A stretch of DNA of 64,000 nt, from the NCBI GenBank assembly GCA_019454125.1, contig CP075365.1, positions 614,218 through 678,217 on the forward strand, given 5' to 3'. This document shows, in pieces, positions 17,321-25,968 of this stretch. Under the pieces are notes generated by a model, which made no database searches, was not told the origin of the DNA, and was given only the letters and a program-made list of their open reading frames with translations. Each line of letters opens with the position of its first letter. Position 1 is the first letter of the stretch. A program made the translations under genes and the position numbers. The stretch comes from Fimbriimonadaceae bacterium (GTDB taxonomy: Bacteria; Armatimonadota; Fimbriimonadia; Fimbriimonadales; Fimbriimonadaceae).

Positions 17321-18501
17321 AGTTCACCTCGGAAGGCTTTCGAAAGGATCGACCGACGTAGAGCGTCGGCATCCCGTTGAAAGGTGTCGGTTGCTGTGAA
17401 GCGCCGCTGGGCGGTGAGGACTTCGGCGATGCGCTCCTGCTCTGGCATAGGTGGCACCCAGGCTTCGTGTGCGAGGATCGCGGGAGGCTGAACGCGTTGG
17501 CGTCGGAGGCCAAGTCCTTTGCTCTTTGCAGAAAGTGATTGCCAGATGCGCTCGGGCTTGAAGTGGGCAAATACGAACTCAGCCCGACACTCATTTGGAT
17601 TGCAGGTGAAGGTTGGGTATTCGCCTGAGACGTAGAATGCGTCGAAGTCGGCCGAAACGTAGCCATACGAACCCTCGAAGGCAAAGAGGCGGCTGAAAAT
17701 GAACTGTCCCGACTGCACTCGGTTGAGAACCGCCGCGCTTGTCGCCAAACCTGAGATCGGCGGCTTCTCGAACAGCCCCTTAGCGAAGCTGTAGATGCCA
17801 AGGTTCGGATAGTCCTCGCTGGGGTCGACTTTAACGGGATCGAGGTCAAGATGCATGACATCGCCGAGACGGAGTTTGCGCCAGCCGCGCTCGCGCTTTT
17901 GGTCGTCAGTCAGATCATCGCGGTGGGCGAGGGCGATGAGGAGGCGGTCGAAGTCGGCGACAGTTTGGGCGTGGAATGTGGCCGCGCGATCCAGCGCCCC
18001 CATCGCCTCGTGAACCTTGGCTACTATGCGCCTCTGCTCATCGAGCGAGGGGAGGGGGATGGTGAGGGCAAGGAACAGGTCCTCCTTAATCCGAACTCGA
18101 TTTGTGGAACCCTTGCTCGCGCGCTTGCAAAGCTCCACGAACTCCTCGGCCTTAATTACGAGCGACAAATACTCTGGGATGACCCGCGCAATGTTGAAGT
18201 CAAAGAGAGGAAAGTCGTTGGTGACAACGGCTCCATCCAAGGAGTCCGGCAGGAGGGCTACTGCGCCGTGTCGCGCGTCGATGCGGGAAAGGATTAGTTG
18301 GCCCGCTCGCGCAAGGTAACGGCTCTCGGACGCGATCTCCGCCCCACGAACCTTTCGGCGCAACTTTGCACCATTGCCATTTAGGCGAACTGTAACCTCG
18401 GAATACTCTGCATCCAAAGCAAGTCGCACTGTCTCCGTCGAACGTTGGAGCAATTGACCGAGTGGTACGGGCTCGACCTCCATCGTGCTGGCGATGGTCA
18501 C
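17317..18501 (-). CDS. hsdS: Type I restriction-modification specificity subunit HsdS
   Basis: 394 residues. Two target-recognition halves each end in a conserved helical spacer: PLPSLDEQRRIVAKVHEAMG (near residue 150-170) and PPMPEQERIAEVLTAQRRF (near 355-375), then SILSKAFRGEL at the C-terminus. The two-TRD layout and length are normal. It gives sequence recognition to the HsdM/HsdR complex. It overlaps hsdM by 4 bp (ATGA) and the HNH gene by 4 bp. Confidence 0.93.
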   Translation of the reverse strand: MTIASTMEVEPVPLGQLLQRSTETVRLALDAEYSEVTVRLNGNGAKLRRKVRGAEIASESRYLARAGQLILSRIDARHGAVALLPDSLDGAVVTNDFPLFDFNIARVIPEYLSLVIKAEEFVELCKRASKGSTNRVRIKEDLFLALTIPLPSLDEQRRIVAKVHEAMGALDRAATFHAQTVADFDRLLIALAHRDDLTDDQKRERGWRKLRLGDVMHLDLDPVKVDPSEDYPNLGIYSFAKGLFEKPPISGLATSAAVLNRVQSGQFIFSRLFAFEGSYGYVSADFDAFYVSGEYPTFTCNPNECRAEFVFAHFKPERIWQSLSAKSKGLGLRRQRVQPPAILAHEAWVPPMPEQERIAEVLTAQRRFTATDTFQRDADALRRSILSKAFRGEL

Positions 18502-20033
18502 GCCGAGCCCTCTCGAACTAGGTTGTTAATGTCCTCAAGAAGGCCGCCCACCAGTCTCTGGTTCTCGATCATGCGTGCCACGATCTCATGCGGGGCGGCA
18601 TCGTCTTCGACAGAACTGCCTCGCGGATTCTTGATGTCTAGGTTCAGATCGCCAGCCTCAATGTCCGCAATCGGTACACGCCACGCCCGGTCCGACTCTT
18701 TCCGATCCATCCACCAGTCGGCGGCGGGTTGGAACTCTTCTTCCAACATCGGAGCGGTCTTGCTGTACTTCTTCTTCCCCTCGGGCAGCGCTACTTCGTA
18801 GTACCACACCTCGCGCGTGGGGCCCTCGCGATCGAAGAACAGGAGGTTGGTGGGGATGTCGGTATACGGCGCGAACGCCCCAGAGCCAAGCCGCACGATG
18901 GTGTGCAGGTTGAACTCCTTGAGCAAGTCCTCCTTGATACGGGCGCAGATACCATCCCCGAAGAGCACGCCGTTCGGCACAACGACTGCAGCGCGACCTG
19001 GTTTGGGCTGCCGTCGAAGTCTGCGCATGATGAGTTGCAGGAAGAGGAGCGCGGTTTCGCTTGTGCGCTTGTCGGCGGGGAAACCGTTCTGGATCGAGCG
19101 CTCTTCTTCGCCGCCGAAAGGCGGATTGGTGGCGATGACGTCCACGCGCTCGGCGTCGCCGATTTCAGTGAGCTTGACGGCAAGCGAGTTGCCGATGGTG
19201 ATATTGGGTGACTCGACGCCGTGGAGCACGAGATTCATCTGAGCAAGGAGATACGGCAAGGACTTGGCTTCGTTGCCGAAGAGCGTGTGCTCTTGAAGCA
19301 CGCGATAGTGCTCTGCCAATCGAGCTTGCTGTTTGATGTGCTCGTAGGCTTCCACTAAGAAACCACCTGTTCCACAAGCCGGATCGAGCACGGTCTCACC
19401 GAGCTTGGGATCAAGCATCTGGATCATGAACTTGACGACGGGGCGAGGGGTGTAGAACTCGCCAGAGTCGCCCGCCGCGTCGCGCATCTCTCGGAGCATC
19501 GACTCGTAGAGGTGGCTAAGGGTGTGGATGTTCTCGCTCGACGTAAATTTGACCTCATTGATCTTGTTCACCACGTCGCGCAGAAGATAGCCATTTGCCA
19601 TCCGATTCTGAAGTTCGCGGAAGACGTACGCAAGAACGTCTCCCCGGCCACCCGAACGAGTCTTCAGGTAGGCAAAGAGGCCGAGTCCGCGCGTCCCGTC
19701 TGGCCGGATGGCTTCGTCTTGGTTGATGAACGCTTTGAGTTCGTCGCCGGTCAAACCATCCACGGGTCCAGCCCAATCTCGCCATCTGTATGGCGGCTCG
19801 ATCAACTCCTTGTGGGGCCGCCCAGCAAGCTCATCGCTGACCTTGTGCATCTCGTCGGAATCGTCGAGGAACTTGAGGAACATCAGCCACGTGAGCATTG
19901 GCAGCCGGTCGAGGTCACCGTTCAGGCCCTTGTCCTTCCGCATGATGTTGCGGATAGTCTTGATGGTCGAGCTTAGGGACTCTCGCGTAGAGAGCGGCGC
20001 GGCGGCATCGGTGTTTTTCTTTCCTCGGGGCAT
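18498..20033 (-). CDS. hsdM: Type I restriction-modification DNA methyltransferase HsdM
   Basis: 511 residues from ATG 20,033 (MPRGKKNTD), which overlaps the previous stop as TAATG. The frame is open further upstream to 20,246, but that part is antisense-like composition. Features in order: helical N-terminal domain, GEFYTPRPVV (191-200), SAM motif DPACGTGGF (217-225), catalytic NPPFGG (303-308). This is the gamma-type N6-adenine methyltransferase typical of type I systems. Length is normal and no motif is broken. Confidence 0.95.
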   Translation of the reverse strand: MPRGKKNTDAAAPLSTRESLSSTIKTIRNIMRKDKGLNGDLDRLPMLTWLMFLKFLDDSDEMHKVSDELAGRPHKELIEPPYRWRDWAGPVDGLTGDELKAFINQDEAIRPDGTRGLGLFAYLKTRSGGRGDVLAYVFRELQNRMANGYLLRDVVNKINEVKFTSSENIHTLSHLYESMLREMRDAAGDSGEFYTPRPVVKFMIQMLDPKLGETVLDPACGTGGFLVEAYEHIKQQARLAEHYRVLQEHTLFGNEAKSLPYLLAQMNLVLHGVESPNITIGNSLAVKLTEIGDAERVDVIATNPPFGGEEERSIQNGFPADKRTSETALLFLQLIMRRLRRQPKPGRAAVVVPNGVLFGDGICARIKEDLLKEFNLHTIVRLGSGAFAPYTDIPTNLLFFDREGPTREVWYYEVALPEGKKKYSKTAPMLEEEFQPAADWWMDRKESDRAWRVPIADIEAGDLNLDIKNPRGSSVEDDAAPHEIVARMIENQRLVGGLLEDINNLVREGSA

Positions 20034-20707
20034 TAGAGGTCCACTCCCGTGATCGTTTTCAAGTGAGTTGAAACAAGCTTGTCGGTCTTCTTGACAAGCC
20101 TCTCGATGTGATTCATCATGCGCTTGGCCGCATCTTTTCGAACGGCACCCAAGTCCTTCTTCCCGTGGGCAAGGTCGCCTCGAAGTGAAATGTATTCGTC
20201 TAGCTTGGTCTGGGCGCTGGATGCGGTCATCTTTGACCAGAACCACTGGTCTTCGATCTTCTCAAGGCCCAGCGTATTACTGATCAACGAGGAGGCTTGA
20301 GCAGTCTTGGCGGTGTTGAATTCATTTCCCGTCTTTGGAAGGGTGTTGGCGACGCGCTTGGCATTATCTCGGAGAAGGTCGCCAAGGGATTTGGAAGCGA
20401 AGTCCCACAGTTTGGAGGCGTCACCTTTGATGATTCCTTGCGAGTGTTTCTCAATCTCGCCAATCAGGTACGCGGGCAGTTTCGTACGATCCGTGCAGTT
20501 GGTCGCAAGATGGTTTATTGACTCCTCCACCAGATCTTCGATGTACGCTTCCCAAATGGCTGCACAGAAAAGAATCGCAGACTTGTTCAAAATTTGGTGC
20601 TCAGGTGGTCGCCGTCCACGCTTCGCTCCGCTAAGTTTTGAATGGAACCCCAGCAAGTCCTCAACATCCTGCTTGTTCGCTTCGAACCGACTAAGGGACT
20701 GACTCAT
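20033..20707 (-). CDS. HEPN domain protein (MAE_28990/MAE_18760-like) inside the hsd operon
   Basis: 224 residues, all helical. LNKSAILFCAAIWEAYIEDL (residues 40-59) is the first conserved helix of the RiboL-PSP/MAE-type HEPN family. RGDLAHG (176-182) gives the catalytic Rx4H (R176, H181). Such proteins are predicted ribonucleases that act as toxins or abortive-infection effectors. It is inserted between hsdR and hsdM with a 4-bp overlap to hsdR and a 1-bp overlap to hsdM, so its dosage is tied to the restriction enzyme. It may kill or arrest the cell when restriction fails; that is inference. Confidence 0.85.
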   Translation of the reverse strand: MSQSLSRFEANKQDVEDLLGFHSKLSGAKRGRRPPEHQILNKSAILFCAAIWEAYIEDLVEESINHLATNCTDRTKLPAYLIGEIEKHSQGIIKGDASKLWDFASKSLGDLLRDNAKRVANTLPKTGNEFNTAKTAQASSLISNTLGLEKIEDQWFWSKMTASSAQTKLDEYISLRGDLAHGKKDLGAVRKDAAKRMMNHIERLVKKTDKLVSTHLKTITGVDL

Positions 20708-23013
20708 CCGACCTCCGAGATATAGAGCATTTCCTGTAGCTTCGTCACCGCGTCACGCAGTTGAACTGGACCGCCGAACTCAGAGGCAATTTCCTGGATT
20801 GAGCCGTGCTCTGAGATGGGGGGAACTTGGAGAACATCGGGGATGACGAACTGACTCGCACCCACCTCCTCGTATTTCGCGAGTAGCTCTTCGAGGATCA
20901 TCCTCGCGGTCGGACCGAATTGGTCGAAGAACTCGGCCTGCCGCTTCTTGAGGTTCTGCGCGCGTTCTCGCCTGGACCGCAGGGGTGCACCATATGCGAG
21001 ATGGCACATGAGGTCGAAGGGATCGGCGTCTGGCTTTCCCGCAACCTTAGCAAGTTCGTCAAACTCAATCCCTCTATCACGAAGGGCTTCGATGATCTGC
21101 GTGCGCTTGTCCGGCTTCGACCAATCCGCGAGCAAGTCTTCCGCACTTGGATAGAGCCTCCGAACTTGCTCTTTGGTGAAGTCTGTGTATTGAATGACAC
21201 GAAGTTGGTTGCCGTTCGCATCGAGTTCGTAGACCACATGCGCGACCACCTGAACTACTCCGTCGTCCACGTAATACTTGCGACGTCCTTCTCGAACCTG
21301 CGGCGGTTCGCCGTCTCCCCCACCTCCAGGCTCGTCAGGTGGCAATGGCTCGCCGTCGAAGTCTGGATCAGCGAACATCGTGACCGCTGTGCCGGTGTAG
21401 TCGAGAATATTGAAAAAGAGCTTGCCGTAGTCTTCGCGCACGCGCGTACCGCGTCCAATGATCTGCTTGAACTCAACCATCGATCCGATGATGCGAGCGA
21501 GAACGACATTCTTGACAGTCGGGGCATCGACCCCGGTCGTCAGCAATTGGCTCGTTGTGAGGATAACGGGCGTCGATTTCTCCAAGTCTTGGAAGTCGGA
21601 AAGGTGTCCTTTGCCTAGGTCTCCTTCGTCGGCCGTAACGCGACAGACGTAGTTTGGATGCTTCTTAACCAGGTCAGAGTTGAGGTTTATCAACTCCTGC
21701 CTCATCTCAGCGGCGTGTTCTTGATCGACGCAGAAGACGATCGTTTTAGCGAACCGATCGTGTGCTTTCATGAAATCTGTCAAGTGCTTCGCGATCGCCT
21801 TAGTGCGCGCCCGGAGGGCAATCGTTCGCTCAAAGTCCTTCGTGCTGTACTCACCGTCCGGGATCGCCTGACCGAGCCGATCTACCTCGCCCTGACTGGG
21901 CCGGTAGCCAACCGCGTCGTAATGCGTGACGATGCGATGGACTCGGTATGGAGCTAGGAAGCCGTCTTCAATCCCTTGCTTCAGCGAGTAGGTGTAGATC
22001 GGATCGCCGAAGTAGTCGTAGCTGTCGCCATCGTGCCGCCTTACTGGTGTGGCGGTGAGACCGAGTTGGAATGCAGGCTCGAAGTATTCCAGGATATCTC
22101 GCCAGACCGAATCCTCCCTCGCGCTGCCCCGGTGGCATTCGTCGACGATGATCAAATCGAAGAAGTCCGGAGCATATTCCTTGTACAGCCCCGGTCTGGA
22201 TTCATCCTCTGCGATGGCCTGATAGGTCGCGAAGTAGAGTTCGCGGGACTTGATCGCGTTCCCGCGCTCGATCTTTCCCCTAGCATCACCGAAGGGAGCA
22301 AAGGTCTTGTCCTTCGGGTCGTCGACCAACACCGTTCGATCAGCCAAGTAAAGGATGCGAGGCTTGCGCGTGGGGTCGTTCCTGGCATTCCACTTTGACG
22401 TCCAGAGCTTCCAGCAGATTTGGAATGCGGTCGGAGTTTTGCCTGTACCCGTTGCCATGACGAGTAGCACACGCTTCTGCCCACGGACGATCGCCTCAAC
22501 CGTCCGGTTGATGGCGATCTGCTGGTAATACCGTTCCTCATGAGAGCCAGCGGAATAGATCGGCGCAAGGACATGGGCCGTCTGATCGGCGTCCAACGGC
22601 TCCGTGCCATTGAGCCGATGCCAAAGTTCCTCTGGAGTGGGAAACTGACTGACGTTAGCCTCAACTCCCGTGGTTAGGTCGATCTCGATGATATCGTGCC
22701 CGTTCGTCGAATAGGCGAAACAGAGTCCGAGCATCTGCGCATACCGGATGGCTTGTTGGACCCCATTCGCAGCAAGCTCCGACTCAGCCTTAGCCTCGAC
22801 AACCGCGATGTTGAAATCACCCGTGTATTTCAGCAGGTAGTCGGCCTTCAGCGCCTCCCTACGTCGCGCAACCTGGCCCGCGACCACGATTCGTCCTTTC
22901 GTGATCCTGTATTGCTCGGTCATCGAGTGAGGACTCGACTCCCAGCCCGACTCCCGAAGTTTTGGTTCGACGAGTTCTCGGCAAGTGTCGTTTTCGTTGC
23001 GCACAGGCTCCAA
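20704..23013 (-). CDS. hsdR: Type I restriction enzyme subunit HsdR (compact form)
   Basis: 769 residues, the shorter EcoAI-like version of the motor-nuclease subunit. The N-terminal nuclease core has D58 in KADYLLKY and VEAK (72-75), the PD-(D/E)xK signature. Walker A ATGTGKT is at 187-193, motif II VDECHRGS near 280, motif III LTATPVR, and motif VI IIGRGTRVRED near 500. A C-terminal EcoEI_R_C-like part binds the methyltransferase. The start is TTG at 23,013 with no clear Shine-Dalgarno, only ~45 bp from the divergent XRE gene, so the exact start is uncertain. First gene of the seven-gene operon. Confidence 0.93.
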   Translation of the reverse strand: MEPVRNENDTCRELVEPKLRESGWESSPHSMTEQYRITKGRIVVAGQVARRREALKADYLLKYTGDFNIAVVEAKAESELAANGVQQAIRYAQMLGLCFAYSTNGHDIIEIDLTTGVEANVSQFPTPEELWHRLNGTEPLDADQTAHVLAPIYSAGSHEERYYQQIAINRTVEAIVRGQKRVLLVMATGTGKTPTAFQICWKLWTSKWNARNDPTRKPRILYLADRTVLVDDPKDKTFAPFGDARGKIERGNAIKSRELYFATYQAIAEDESRPGLYKEYAPDFFDLIIVDECHRGSAREDSVWRDILEYFEPAFQLGLTATPVRRHDGDSYDYFGDPIYTYSLKQGIEDGFLAPYRVHRIVTHYDAVGYRPSQGEVDRLGQAIPDGEYSTKDFERTIALRARTKAIAKHLTDFMKAHDRFAKTIVFCVDQEHAAEMRQELINLNSDLVKKHPNYVCRVTADEGDLGKGHLSDFQDLEKSTPVILTTSQLLTTGVDAPTVKNVVLARIIGSMVEFKQIIGRGTRVREDYGKLFFNILDYTGTAVTMFADPDFDGEPLPPDEPGGGGDGEPPQVREGRRKYYVDDGVVQVVAHVVYELDANGNQLRVIQYTDFTKEQVRRLYPSAEDLLADWSKPDKRTQIIEALRDRGIEFDELAKVAGKPDADPFDLMCHLAYGAPLRSRRERAQNLKKRQAEFFDQFGPTARMILEELLAKYEEVGASQFVIPDVLQVPPISEHGSIQEIASEFGGPVQLRDAVTKLQEMLYISEVG

Positions 23014-23017
23014 GAGC

Positions 23018-23046
23018 TTGACATATTCGCGGCCATCGTGTAAAGT
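23018..23046 (+). promoter_or_regulatory. Strong sigma-70 promoter of the XRE/ImmA pair
   Basis: -35 TTGACA (23018-23023), 17-nt spacer, -10 TAAAGT (23041-23046). The predicted transcription start (~23,053) is only about 6 nt before ATG 23,059, so the mRNA is nearly leaderless. A GTGCAGT half-site resembling the operators at 13.65 and 24.07 kb follows the -10 box (23,047-23,053), which fits autoregulation. Confidence 0.65.
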
Positions 23047-23058
23047 GTGCAGTTGACA

Positions 23059-23430
23059 ATGACGGAAGAAGTGGGTCCATCCAATCGCTACGGAGCCAAG
23101 CAGCGGGATCTCCGGGTTGCGAAGGGCCTGACGCTCCGGAAGTTCGCAGATGCCCTGGGCGTCAGTCCAACCTATGTGAGCGGGGTTGAGAACGGGACCT
23201 TGCCGCCACCAACGCCCGATCGACTCACCAAAATCGCGGAACTGCTCGAAACTTCGCTTGATGATCTAATTGGACTCGCCGGTCGATGGGATGACGTAGC
23301 CAAGCAAGCCGTGGAGGATCGACCCGAGTTCGTCAGGTTGTTCCGAGCGGCAAAGGACCTCTCCCGTGAACAGGTCGAACAGCTTTCTAAACTAGCTGAG
23401 GAGCTTTCTGAGGATGGCGACGGAGTTTGA
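23059..23430 (+). CDS. XRE-family transcriptional regulator
   Basis: About 123 residues. The helix-turn-helix spans residues ~10-65: RDLRVAKGLTLRKFADALG, then SPTYVSGVENGTLPPPTPD, then LTKIAELLETSLDDLIGLAG. The C-terminal helical tail (EQVEQLSKLAEELSED) probably mediates dimerisation. GTG 23,047 is in frame but abuts the -10 box, so ATG 23,059 is preferred. It overlaps an ImmA-type protease gene by 17 bp, the classical repressor-antirepressor protease pair of mobile elements (ImmR/ImmA in ICEBs1). It is divergent from hsdR and upstream of the herA operon, so it probably controls both. Confidence 0.9.
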   Translation: MTEEVGPSNRYGAKQRDLRVAKGLTLRKFADALGVSPTYVSGVENGTLPPPTPDRLTKIAELLETSLDDLIGLAGRWDDVAKQAVEDRPEFVRLFRAAKDLSREQVEQLSKLAEELSEDGDGV

Positions 23431-24019
23431 TCCTGTACCGGCATGCTTCTGCGGAGTGCAGTTTCTACCAGTTGCCCGACTAGAGCGCATCGTCCGGGAC
23501 AAGCTGGTGCGCTTCGAGCGCGAAACCGGAACCCGGCCCGCACTTCCTATCGACATCGAAGCCCTAGTCGAAATCATGGAGAAAATCGAGGTCGAATACT
23601 TCGATGACGACCATCCTGAGTTCGAACCCGATGTCCTTGGCGCGTACGACTTCTCACGGGACAAGATGTTTGTTCGCGAATCGATCGCGCACGAGGGTCG
23701 ACGTAGGTTTACGTGGGCCCATGAATACGGCCACTACATTCTCCACAAGCCCCATTTTTTGCAGGGAGTCTTCGACTTCTACACAGAGTCGTCAAAGGCA
23801 GTCGTTCAGTTGCACCGGGGCGCGGGGGGCACCCGCAACAAACTGGAGTGGCAGGCAAACATGTTTGCGAGCCACATTCTGATGCCGACCGCGCACGTAT
23901 CCCAACTGTTCCCAAGTGGGTGGACATCGATTGAGGAAGCAGCCAGGATGCTCTCCAGCGAAGCTAATGTCAGCCTCCAGTCGGCACGCATTCGCCTTGA
24001 GAACTTCAACAGAAAATGA
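23414..24019 (+). CDS. ImmA/IrrE-family metallopeptidase
   Basis: 201 residues. Zinc-binding HEYGH motif at 103-107 with the preceding FTWAHE context, and the third-ligand region EWQANMFASHILMP further on, the standard signature of the family. These proteases cleave a cognate XRE repressor after DNA damage or another signal and so switch on the repressed genes. The N-terminus contains CFCGV, which is unusual for the family and could bind metal or be chance. Translationally coupled to the XRE gene. Confidence 0.92.
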   Translation: MATEFDPVPACFCGVQFLPVARLERIVRDKLVRFERETGTRPALPIDIEALVEIMEKIEVEYFDDDHPEFEPDVLGAYDFSRDKMFVRESIAHEGRRRFTWAHEYGHYILHKPHFLQGVFDFYTESSKAVVQLHRGAGGTRNKLEWQANMFASHILMPTAHVSQLFPSGWTSIEEAARMLSSEANVSLQSARIRLENFNRK

Positions 24020-24031
24020 TTCCGACAACCC

Positions 24032-24059
24032 TTGACACGGCCGAAACGTCTGGTATAGT
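24032..24059 (+). promoter_or_regulatory. Promoter of the herA-nurA operon
   Basis: -35 TTGACA (24032-24037), 16-nt spacer, -10 TATAGT (24054-24059), starting 13 bp after the ImmA stop codon. Good matches to consensus. Confidence 0.65.
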
Positions 24060-24063
24060 TGTG

Positions 24064-24080
24064 CAGTGCGCACTGAACAC
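24064..24080. promoter_or_regulatory. Operator-like palindrome downstream of the herA -10 box
   Basis: CAGTGCGCACTG (24064-24075) is a perfect 12-bp palindrome immediately after the -10. The extended form CAGT-N3-CACT-N-AACAC (24064-24080) matches the site at 13653-13669 in all 13 defined positions with identical spacing. A bound repressor would block transcription start. Confidence 0.6.
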
Positions 24081-24196
24081 GTTACACTCAGAGAGGATAG
24101 ATCGTGTGAGGTTGATTGCGGCTCAATGGCAATAGCGATTCAGGTTCGGATCCAAGCCAGACCTGCCATAGTCTTAATCCCGAGGGCAGAAACCGT

Positions 24197-25942
24197 ATGA
24201 ATGAAGAGATTGGTCCAGGAATGCCTATCGAGGATCAGGCATCTAGCATCGCAGTCGGTAGAGTACTAGGAACAGAAGACTCTACTCCTCTGGAGTTCTG
24301 GGTCGCTGTTGAACCCGGACAGTTCCTTCAACTGGATGACGTGGTTGCCGTGACCCGCGAGGTTCCCGGCCGCGAATCGATAACTGTCTATGGTGTCGTG
24401 AACAATGTCCGTGCACGTCACGAAGGTGCTCGCTTTGACAGCGATGTGTTTCTCATATCGCAAGGATTGTTGCCGGCTGAAATTTGTGAAGCCGCGCAAA
24501 TACTCGTGACCCGCTGTGAGCCCGAGGTCTTCCTGCCGCCGCGACCTGGGCAGGAGGTGCGCAAAACGCAAGGAGCCGAGAGAGCTTCCGCGCTGTACTT
24601 TGACGACATGCTGGGGCAAGTTCCGGTGGGCCTCACGCGAGAAAACGAGCCTGTTTATGCGAGTTTGGAGTTCATCGACGGGACTAAGGGAGCCCACATC
24701 AACATCAGTGGCATGTCGGGAGTCGCAACCAAGACAAGTTACGCTCTTTTCCTGCTATACAGCCTTTTCGAATCCGGTGTACTCGGTGCCGAGGTAACGA
24801 ACTCCAAAGCTCTCATCTTCAACGTAAAGGGAGAGGACCTCCTTTTTCTGGATAAGCCCAATTCCGCCTTGTCGGACTCTGACCGAGCAAGATATGCGGC
24901 GCTTGGGCTTGCTCCCGGGCCGTTTGAGAGCGTTGCATTCTGGGCACCTCCTCGCCGAGACGATCAGAATGGCGTTCCCGACGTCAATAGTCGAACGGAC
25001 GGAGCAGTTCGGTCGTTCTTTTGGACACTGCATGAGTTCTGTCGTGACGGTCTCATGGAGTTCTTGTTCGCTGACGTCGATGATGACCGCCAGCAATATA
25101 CGATCGTTGCACAAAACGTCATTGCCCAACTGCGCCGGGCAGAGGCTGCAGAGCAAGGAGCCATCCGTATTCGCGAAGACAACACCAGCCGCACTCTAAC
25201 AACATTCGACGATCTCGTGGAGTATGTTACGGTTCAGGTTGAGGGCGCAAATCAACAATGGACGGGATCATCGATCACAACCGGCACAATCAATGCATTC
25301 ATACGGAGATTGCAAAGCGCTCGACAGCATCTTGGCCATCTCATCCGGGCGGATCTGGTCAATGCCGATCAGCATCGAATTGAGCTTGAGCGAAGAGTCA
25401 CCGTCGTCGATATCCACAGTCTCAATGATCGAGCCCAGCGATTCGTGGTCGGCGTCTTGCTGCGGAAGACGATGCGCGATAAGGAAGCTCAGGGGCGATC
25501 GAGGCCGCTTTGGTTTGTCGTCCTCGACGAGCTAAACAAGTATGCCCCGCGCGAGGGGGGCAGCCCTATCAAAGAGGCTTTGATCGACATCGCGGAACGA
25601 GGTCGATCCCTAGGAATGATTCTCATCGGAGCCCAGCAGACGGCAAGCGAGGTTGAGCGCCGCATTACCGGCATGTCTGCAATACGCGTTGTCGGGCGTT
25701 TGGATAGCGCTGAAGCAACTCGTTCTGAATACGGATACTTGAAAGGAGCGCTCCAGGCTCGTGCCGTGATTCTTAAGCCCGGCACGATGATCGTATCGCA
25801 ACCGTTGGTGCCAGTGCCTCTCTCTGTCGAGTTTCCTTTTCCATCTTGGGCAACACGGTTTTCAGAAGTCGATATGAACGCAAGCGGACTCAGCAACCTG
25901 TCCCCCGACGAAGATCCCTTTGCTAGAATGGGCGGTAATTGA
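24197..25942 (+). CDS. herA: HerA-like hexameric ATPase/translocase
   Basis: About 581 residues. The N-terminal beta-rich HAS-barrel-like region (AVGRVLGTEDSTPLEFWV ... GVVNNVRARHEG) is followed by a RecA/FtsK-type motor. The P-loop GMSGVATKTS (172-181) deviates from GxxxxGKT, as I recall for this HerA branch; Walker B is FVVLDELNKYAP (~437-448), then GRSLGMILIGAQQ. The family pumps DNA together with NurA nuclease during end resection. The frame is open to TTG 24,116, but ATG 24,197 begins the natural N-terminus. The 80-nt leader holds a possible 9-codon peptide from GTG 24,106. First gene of the five-gene operon. Confidence 0.88.
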   Translation: MNEEIGPGMPIEDQASSIAVGRVLGTEDSTPLEFWVAVEPGQFLQLDDVVAVTREVPGRESITVYGVVNNVRARHEGARFDSDVFLISQGLLPAEICEAAQILVTRCEPEVFLPPRPGQEVRKTQGAERASALYFDDMLGQVPVGLTRENEPVYASLEFIDGTKGAHINISGMSGVATKTSYALFLLYSLFESGVLGAEVTNSKALIFNVKGEDLLFLDKPNSALSDSDRARYAALGLAPGPFESVAFWAPPRRDDQNGVPDVNSRTDGAVRSFFWTLHEFCRDGLMEFLFADVDDDRQQYTIVAQNVIAQLRRAEAAEQGAIRIREDNTSRTLTTFDDLVEYVTVQVEGANQQWTGSSITTGTINAFIRRLQSARQHLGHLIRADLVNADQHRIELERRVTVVDIHSLNDRAQRFVVGVLLRKTMRDKEAQGRSRPLWFVVLDELNKYAPREGGSPIKEALIDIAERGRSLGMILIGAQQTASEVERRITGMSAIRVVGRLDSAEATRSEYGYLKGALQARAVILKPGTMIVSQPLVPVPLSVEFPFPSWATRFSEVDMNASGLSNLSPDEDPFARMGGN

Positions 25943-25968
25943 TGGGAGAAGTTCAAGGAGAATCTCCA

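Noticed and set aside
18498-20246. Longer HsdM starting at 20,246
   Set aside because: The first 71 residues overlap the HEPN gene and are Arg/Cys-rich; ATG 20,033 with TAATG overlap is natural.
24116-24196. TTG-initiated 27-residue N-terminal extension of HerA
   Set aside because: Polar, non-conserved in appearance; ATG 24,197 gives the natural domain start. Kept only as an alternative.
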